Origin: MGBC114844 sp910585855
GTDB lineage: Bacteria > Bacillota > Clostridia > Lachnospirales > Lachnospiraceae
DNA length: 6,342 bases
Assembly (NCBI GenBank): GCA_965646165.1
Contig: CBFFYP010000128.1
Location: 1-6,342, forward strand
Reading direction: 5' to 3'
Positions 4,025 to 6,342 of the stretch are shown in pieces. A program made the position numbers and the translations under genes. The notes under the pieces are model-generated. The model saw only the letters and a program-made list of their open reading frames with translations. It did no database searches and was not told where the DNA came from. The first letter of the stretch is position 1; the number at the start of each line of letters is the position of its first letter.

Positions 4025-4074
4025 TACTACCTTTACTTAAAATGCAAGCGAATACAAACGCTAATTCTGTACTT

Positions 4075-4118
4075 GAACAAGACTGTTTCCCGCCAGAAAT
4101 AGTCTTGTTCTTTTTTTT
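4075..4118 (+). terminator. Strong intrinsic terminator after the 72-aa gene
   Basis: GAACAAGACT (4075-4084) pairs perfectly with AGTCTTGTTC (4101-4110) over 10 bp, followed by eight T (4111-4118). It lies 50 nt after the stop at 4024. There is no T run on the other strand, so leftward transcription from the HTH gene is not obviously stopped. Confidence 0.88.
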
Positions 4119-4142
4119 CTTTCCCACTCTTGGCTCACCTCC

Positions 4143-4355
4143 TTATGCTGTCTGCTTTGGAGAATCTTCCAGCAAACTGTCTAAGCTACATTTTAACAAC
4201 TTCGCAATTCCCGCACTTACCTGTAAAGATGGATTCTTTGTTCCTCTCTCAATCTGACAAAGCATTGCCTGAGAAATTCCAACTTCTTCCGCCACATATC
4301 CTTGAGAGTATCCTAAACTCTCTCGGCGGGCTTTTATGTTTGCTCCTACATTCAA
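4143..4355 (-). CDS. Cro/C1-type HTH regulator (70 aa), TTG start
   Basis: The frame opens with GTG 4364, but that GTG is fused to the ribosome site (AGGAGGTG). TTG 4355 lies 8 nt after AGGAGG and gives MNVGANIKARRESLGYSQGY, the usual start of this family, so TTG is chosen. An XRE/HTH_3 domain fills the protein: helices around NIKARRESLG, QGYVAEEVG and the recognition helix SQAMLCQIERGTKNPS, then VSAGIAKLLKCSLDSLL. It binds DNA as a dimer. Its perfect promoter (4415-4444) has a palindrome in the spacer, so autoregulation or repression by the divergent HTH gene at 4503 is likely. A perfect anti-SD match (AAGGAGGTGA) directly follows its stop, with no convincing gene after it. Confidence 0.85.
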   Translation of the reverse strand: MNVGANIKARRESLGYSQGYVAEEVGISQAMLCQIERGTKNPSLQVSAGIAKLLKCSLDSLLEDSPKQTA

Positions 4356-4414
4356 CTCTTTCACCTCCTAGCGTTTTATGGTATGATTAAGATGTAATCT
4401 CTTAACTTGGTTAT

Positions 4415-4444
4415 ATTATAGTCCAACAATAGTTGGATTGTCAA
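4415..4444 (-). promoter_or_regulatory. Consensus promoter of the leftward HTH gene (switch 1)
   Basis: Read leftward, TTGACA (4444-4439) and TATAAT (4420-4415) are separated by 18 bp, both perfect. The 16-bp palindrome at 4422-4437 fills the spacer, so a bound regulator would block RNA polymerase directly. Confidence 0.85.
4422..4437. promoter_or_regulatory. Operator site 1 of switch 1
   Basis: Perfect palindrome TCCAAC-AATA-GTTGGA in the spacer of the leftward promoter. Its centre is 29 bp from that of the second site. Confidence 0.75.
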
Positions 4445-4446
4445 TC

Positions 4447-4470
4447 AAAATCCAACAAAAGTAGGATTTT
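4447..4470. promoter_or_regulatory. Operator site 2 of switch 1
   Basis: TCCAAC-AAAA-GTAGGA (4451-4466) with one mismatched pair, flanked by AAAA and TTTT that extend the symmetry. It lies upstream of the rightward HTH gene at 4503, for which no good -35/-10 pair was found; TAAATT or TTATAC near 4474-4483 could be its -10. Confidence 0.65.
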
Positions 4471-4502
4471 TAGTAAATTATACAAAAAGGAGGCTAACAA
4501 TT

Positions 4503-4733
4503 ATGTATAATGCACAACAAACTGCTGAAAAAATTAAAGCTCAAGCAAAATGTCAGAATATTCTTATTAAGAATATGTTAGAAGAATGTGACCTAAACAA
4601 AAATACATTATCTTCCATGCTTTCACGTGGTTCTTGGTTACAAGCTAATAATCTTGCCCTCATTGCCGACTACCTCGACTGCTCCGTAGACTACCTACTA
4701 GGCAGAACCGACAACCCAGAAGTTAATAAATAA
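4503..4733 (+). CDS. Small HTH regulator (76 aa), first of a tandem pair
   Basis: ATG 4503 follows AGGAGG at 9 nt. The protein begins MYNAQQTAEKIKAQAKCQNI. It has a Cro/C1-like fold with IKNMLEECDLNKNTLSSMLSR (recognition helix near NKNTLSSM) and a C-terminal LALIADYLDCSVDYLLGRTD, very common in clostridial small repressors. It has no cleavable peptidase domain. It faces the leftward HTH gene across two operator-like palindromes and is the likely opposing regulator. A second copy follows at 4803. The two proteins differ in the N-terminal half and match almost exactly in the last 25 residues. The 3' part is visibly richer in GC (CGACTACCTCGACTGCTCCG) than the AT-rich 5' part. Confidence 0.88.
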   Translation: MYNAQQTAEKIKAQAKCQNILIKNMLEECDLNKNTLSSMLSRGSWLQANNLALIADYLDCSVDYLLGRTDNPEVNK

Positions 4734-4771
4734 TCCCTCAAGGTTGCTTCCTACGGGAGTAGCCTGCTGCC
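4653..4771 (+). repeat. Direct repeat A1: shared 3' half and 3' tail of the tandem HTH genes
   Basis: 119 bp aligned without gaps to 4953-5071, exactly 300 bp further on, with 8 mismatches by my count. It covers the last 26 codons and 38 bases after the stop, including the hairpin at 4741-4765. Identity falls sharply on both sides. Confidence 0.9.
4741..4765 (+). other. 3' hairpin after the first tandem HTH gene
   Basis: AGGTTGCTTCC pairs with GGAGTAGCCT (one bulged T, wobbles allowed) around the loop TACG. No T run follows, so it is not a standard intrinsic terminator. It could protect the mRNA 3' end or pause transcription. Confidence 0.5.
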
Positions 4772-4802
4772 ATTAGATAAAATCTTATTGGAGGCATATT
4801 TT

Positions 4803-5033
4803 ATGCATAATTCACAAGAACTTGCTACAGTTATAAAATCCTTAGCAAAAACTAAAAAAATATCTATTGGTAAAATGTTATCTGATTGCGAACTCAATAA
4901 AAATTCTTTATCTACAATGCAATCAGGAGGATACTTACCACGTACAGAAACCCTTGCCCGCATCGCCGACTACCTCGACTGCTCCGTAGACTACCTATTA
5001 GGCAGAACCGACAACCCAGAAGTTAATAAATAA
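4803..5033 (+). CDS. Small HTH regulator (76 aa), second of a tandem pair
   Basis: ATG 4803 lies 8 nt after GGAGG (4790-4794). The frame can be read from a TTG at 4788, but that TTG overlaps the ribosome site, so the ATG is preferred; it also makes both paralogues 76 aa. The protein begins MHNSQELATVIKSLAKTKKI, with the HTH around IGKMLSDCELNKNSLSTMQS and the shared tail ARIADYLDCSVDYLLGRTD. It lies 69 nt after the first copy in the same direction, probably on one transcript. Divergence is concentrated before the recombination-like boundary near 4953, so the two proteins may recognise different DNA while keeping the same tail. It could alternatively be an inactive decoy. The sequence shows no disabling change. 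Confidence 0.88.
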   Translation: MHNSQELATVIKSLAKTKKISIGKMLSDCELNKNSLSTMQSGGYLPRTETLARIADYLDCSVDYLLGRTDNPEVNK

Positions 5034-5071
5034 TCTCTCAAGGCTGCTTCCTATGGGAGTAGCCTACTGTC
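4953..5071 (+). repeat. Direct repeat A2
   Basis: Second copy of 4653-4771. Of the 8 differences, two fall in the hairpin: T to C in the stem turns a wobble into a G-C pair, and C to T lies in the loop. Confidence 0.9.
5041..5065 (+). other. 3' hairpin after the second tandem HTH gene
   Basis: AGGCTGCTTCC with GGAGTAGCCT around TATG. One pair is stronger than in the first copy. No T run follows. No other terminator is seen between here and the convergent HTH gene ending at 5142. Confidence 0.5.
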
Positions 5072-5130
5072 ACAAACTGCCTCATCATTTTTCAAATAAA
5101 CCAATTCTTCTATAGTTCTTATCTCTTCAT

Positions 5131-5149
5131 AATCCTATTTTTTAGGATT
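5131..5149. promoter_or_regulatory. Operator copy over the 3' end of the leftward HTH gene
   Basis: Perfect palindrome AATCCTA-TTTTT-TAGGATT, the same 7-5-7 design as the promoter operator at 5405-5423. It covers the final codons and stop of the 74-aa gene. The centres of the two sites are 274 bp apart. Confidence 0.7.
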
Positions 5150-5366
5150 CTCTTTCAACAAAAATAAAATCCATTGGAATACCAGAAAGTTCACTAATTG
5201 TTCTAAGCTGACTAGAATCTGGTTCTGTTTTTCCACGTTCCCAATTTGTTATAGTAGCTAATGAAACACCAATTTTACTAGCAAATTCACGCTGATTCAA
5301 CTTTGCATTAATTCTACAAGCCGCTATTGAAATTTTCGGAACACTAGGCATACTAATATTAATCAT
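5142..5366 (-). CDS. Cro-like HTH regulator (74 aa)
   Basis: ATG 5366 lies 6 nt after AAAGGAG. The protein begins MINISMPSVPKISIAACRIN and is filled by an XRE/HTH_3 domain: AACRINAKLNQREFASKIG, the recognition helix SLATITNWERGKTEPD and the closing helix LRTISELSGIPMDFIF. This NWERGKTEP form is typical of phage Cro-type and C1-type repressors. Its promoter at 5400-5428 is a perfect consensus with a perfect palindrome in the spacer, so the gene is expected to be strong but tightly repressed, by itself or by the divergent 132-aa HTH protein. A second copy of the operator lies over its stop codon. It converges on the tandem HTH pair. Confidence 0.88.
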   Translation of the reverse strand: MINISMPSVPKISIAACRINAKLNQREFASKIGVSLATITNWERGKTEPDSSQLRTISELSGIPMDFIFVERES

Positions 5367-5399
5367 ATCATTCTCCTTTCTTTTTTCAATCTATAGCAT

Positions 5400-5428
5400 A
5401 TTATAATCCTATAAATTAGGATTGTCAA
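5400..5428 (-). promoter_or_regulatory. Perfect consensus promoter of the leftward HTH gene (switch 2)
   Basis: Read leftward, TTGACA (5428-5423) and TATAAT (5405-5400) with 17 bp between. Predicted start is near 5393, giving a leader of about 27 nt. The palindrome 5405-5423 fills the spacer, as in switch 1. Confidence 0.88.
5405..5423. promoter_or_regulatory. Main operator of switch 2
   Basis: Perfect palindrome AATCCTA-TAAAT-TAGGATT between the -35 and -10 boxes of the leftward promoter. Confidence 0.8.
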
Positions 5429-5446
5429 TACTGAATTATATTTTTT

Positions 5447-5474
5447 TAGGATTTTTATTGAATTTTTTAGGATT
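5447..5474. promoter_or_regulatory. Two direct operator half-sites
   Basis: TAGGATT-like half-sites at 5447-5453 and 5468-5474, each preceded by a run of T and spaced 21 bp apart (two helical turns). The second lies in the spacer of the rightward promoter at 5458-5486. They match one arm of the main operator. Confidence 0.5.
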
Positions 5475-5486
5475 ATATGATATTAT
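5458..5486 (+). promoter_or_regulatory. Promoter of the 132-aa HTH gene
   Basis: TTGAAT (5458-5463) and TATTAT (5481-5486) with 17 bp between, 21 bases before ATG 5508. It is weaker than the divergent leftward promoter. Confidence 0.6.
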
Positions 5487-5507
5487 CAATAAAGAAAGGA
5501 GATTATT

Positions 5508-5906
5508 ATGCAAGAAAATATACAACTATCGGAAGAAGAACAACGAAAAATATTTGCTAAAAATTTAAACCATTATATTTGTTTGAATGGAAAGCAGCAA
5601 AAAGAAGTTGCAAAAGATTTAGGCTTTTCTCCAACAACTTTTAATACATGGTGTATGGGAAAGATAATGCCTAAAATGGGAAAAGTTCAAGCTATTGCTG
5701 ATTATTTTGGAATATTGAAATCCGATTTAATTAATGATAATAGTTGTGAAACCCCAGATTCAGAATATGCTACTGTTAGTCTAAAAATTGGTATAAATGA
5801 TAAGAGATTCCAGAGAATTGTTGTTGAATATTATAAAATGCCTGTTGATAAAAAAGAAACTTTTTGTGATTTTATGGAAACTTTTATACTCAAAAAGGGC
5901 GATTAA
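5508..5906 (+). CDS. C1-type HTH repressor without peptidase domain (132 aa)
   Basis: ATG 5508 lies 6 nt after AAAGGAG. The protein begins MQENIQLSEEEQRKIFAKNL. Residues 13-75 are an HTH_3 domain: FAKNLNHYICLNGKQQKEVA, then the recognition helix SPTTFNTWCMGKIMPK and AIADYFGILKSDLI. The C-terminal part (about 90-132, with QRIVVEYYKMPVDKKETFCD) looks like the short helical tail of small phage repressors. No S24/LexA-type Ser-Lys peptidase region is present, so induction would not be by RecA-driven self-cleavage. It faces the Cro-like gene across the AATCCTA operators and is the best candidate for the maintenance repressor. Its end carries a terminator and shares TTAA with the convergent 40-aa gene. 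Confidence 0.88.
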   Translation: MQENIQLSEEEQRKIFAKNLNHYICLNGKQQKEVAKDLGFSPTTFNTWCMGKIMPKMGKVQAIADYFGILKSDLINDNSCETPDSEYATVSLKIGINDKRFQRIVVEYYKMPVDKKETFCDFMETFILKKGD

Positions 5907-5924
5907 CTCGCCCTTTCTTCTTTT
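5894..5924. terminator. Bidirectional intrinsic terminator
   Basis: AAAGGGCGA (5894-5902) pairs perfectly with TCGCCCTTT (5908-5916) over 9 bp around TTAAC. T-rich sequence follows on the plus strand (CTTCTTTT), and the minus strand has TTTTTG. It spans the shared TTAA stop of the two convergent genes, serving both with one hairpin. Confidence 0.85.
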
Positions 5925-6025
5925 AAACCAGCTTTTACAAATTCAAATAAAAGTTTTAATACTTCTTCATTTGTAATTTTTTTAATCATTTCAATAATTT
6001 CTTCTTGTTTTTCTTCGTAATTCAT
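5903..6025 (-). CDS. Small acidic helical protein (40 aa)
   Basis: Leftward ATG 6025 lies 8 nt after AAAGGGG. The 40-codon frame begins MNYEEKQEEIIEMIKKITNE and continues EEVLKLLFEFVKAGLKEERA. It is predicted to be helical with a regular hydrophobic pattern (I..I..IKKI, VLKLLFEFV). Similar tiny proteins (helix, NEE-type turn, L-x-x-I/L-x-x-F-V segment) sit beside repressor genes in many clostridial prophages, and their role is unknown. It shares a TTAA stop overlap and a single terminator with the repressor gene. It is below usual length cut-offs but has a good ribosome site and coherent composition. Confidence 0.65.
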   Translation of the reverse strand: MNYEEKQEEIIEMIKKITNEEVLKLLFEFVKAGLKEERAS

Positions 6026-6102
6026 AGTAATATCCCCTTTCATATAATAATAAAAATATAATATCAACAAATTTCGACAAATTCTAGTCTTATATTTTTT
6101 AG

Positions 6103-6120
6103 CAATTATATTTATAATTG
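6103..6120. repeat. Perfect palindrome CAATTATA-TT-TATAATTG
   Basis: 8-bp arms around TT, both arms containing TATAAT-like sequence. It lies about 80 bp upstream of the 40-aa gene start. It could be an operator, or chance in AT-rich DNA. Confidence 0.5.
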
Positions 6121-6236
6121 AGGATTTTTACCATTTTTTTAATCCAAAACCTTTTATAGTATAACTAAGACTAATTTTTCTTATTCTGCTATTCTTCTAC
6201 CATCCACGACAAATAATAAAAAAATTCAGGAAAATC

Positions 6237-6258
6237 ATTGTAAATCTACAATTTTTTT
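6237..6258 (+). terminator. Weak candidate terminator
   Basis: ATTGTA (6237-6242) pairs with TACAAT (6247-6252) around AATC, then six T. Only 6 mostly A-T pairs, so strength is doubtful, and no rightward gene lies directly upstream. Confidence 0.35.
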
Positions 6259-6316
6259 GATATATTACTTTGGCAGTTAAAATTTGATGTTTTTTCTGTT
6301 CATTAGCATGGCTTTT

Positions 6317-6325
6317 TGGTATAAT
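6317..6325 (+). promoter_or_regulatory. Extended -10 promoter pointing out of the window
   Basis: TGGTATAAT (6317-6325) matches the extended -10 form TGnTATAAT. The -35 region (TGTTCA, 17 bp upstream) is poor. An ATG at 6332 (MEKK-like) lies where transcription would start, with no ribosome site, so it is either leaderless or not the real start of the next gene. Confidence 0.5.
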
Positions 6326-6342
6326 TGAAGTATGGAAAAAAT

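Larger units (their letters stand above)
6026..6342. other. Gene-free AT-rich stretch at the right edge
   Basis: 317 bases without a supported gene in any frame. It holds a palindrome (6103-6120), a weak AT-rich hairpin with T run (6237-6258) and a promoter pointing out of the window (6317-6325). I see no tRNA, no duplicated attachment core and no integrase within it. Confidence 0.6.

Noticed and set aside
4042..4390. Rightward frames opposite the 70-aa HTH gene
   Set aside because: Include the terminator T run as poly-Phe and lie opposite a clear HTH protein.
4751..4963. Leftward 70-codon frame across the tandem HTH genes
   Set aside because: Opposite strand of a recognisable HTH gene, no ribosome site.
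5034..5141. Small leftward frame (MMRQFVTV...) after the second HTH gene
   Set aside because: Only about 16 codons and no ribosome site.

Overview
The window is AT-rich, densely packed DNA of a low-GC Firmicute, most likely a gut clostridium (Lachnospiraceae-like). This rests on the GGAGG-type ribosome sites, the consensus sigma-A promoters and the protein styles. Most of it looks like the early/regulatory region of a prophage or related phage-derived element. It holds an ERF-type recombination protein, an excisionase-like HTH protein, a SleB-type cell wall hydrolase, several small phage orphans (DUF6173-like, DUF6906-like) and five small Cro/C1-type regulators. No integrase, terminase or structural gene is inside the window.

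Layout: 1-421 is a leftward pair (ERF protein, cut by the window edge, and a 52-aa Cys-rich protein), with a rightward consensus promoter and terminator between them that may make an RNA of about 57 nt. 422-917 is a mostly non-coding stretch that includes a structured divergent module. 918-2287 holds two convergent gene pairs (918-1265 with 1441-1262, then 1707-1868 with 2287-1865). In each pair the two stop codons share one TTAA, and a near-identical module of about 245 bp precedes each rightward gene (675-915 and 1461-1703). Each module carries a tRNA-like cloverleaf on the minus strand and a sigma-A promoter with a 33-bp interrupted palindrome on the plus strand. 2305-3664 is a leftward run: 89-aa unknown, excisionase-like HTH, SleB-like hydrolase, DUF6906-like. 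A third, shorter promoter-palindrome copy at 3724-3784 drives a 72-aa rightward gene that ends at a strong terminator.

4143-5906 is a regulatory block with two divergent switches. In each, a leftward HTH gene has a perfect TTGACA/TATAAT promoter with a palindromic operator in its spacer (TCCAAC-N4-GTTGGA in one, AATCCTA-N5-TAGGATT in the other). The facing rightward genes are also HTH regulators, and two of them (4503-4733, 4803-5033) are a tandem duplicate sharing the 3' half and a 3' hairpin. A second copy of the AATCCTA operator lies over the stop codon of its leftward HTH gene. 5903-6025 is a 40-aa leftward gene, again sharing TTAA with its convergent neighbour. 6026-6342 has no clear gene and ends in an extended -10 promoter pointing out of the window.

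Inference: the leftward genes are the early genes of the element, the HTH genes are its decision switch or switches, and the rightward genes at 918, 1707 and 3806 are independently promoted cargo units under one shared type of control. The most unusual features are the duplicated tRNA-like cloverleaf and the repeated-module/convergent-pair architecture.
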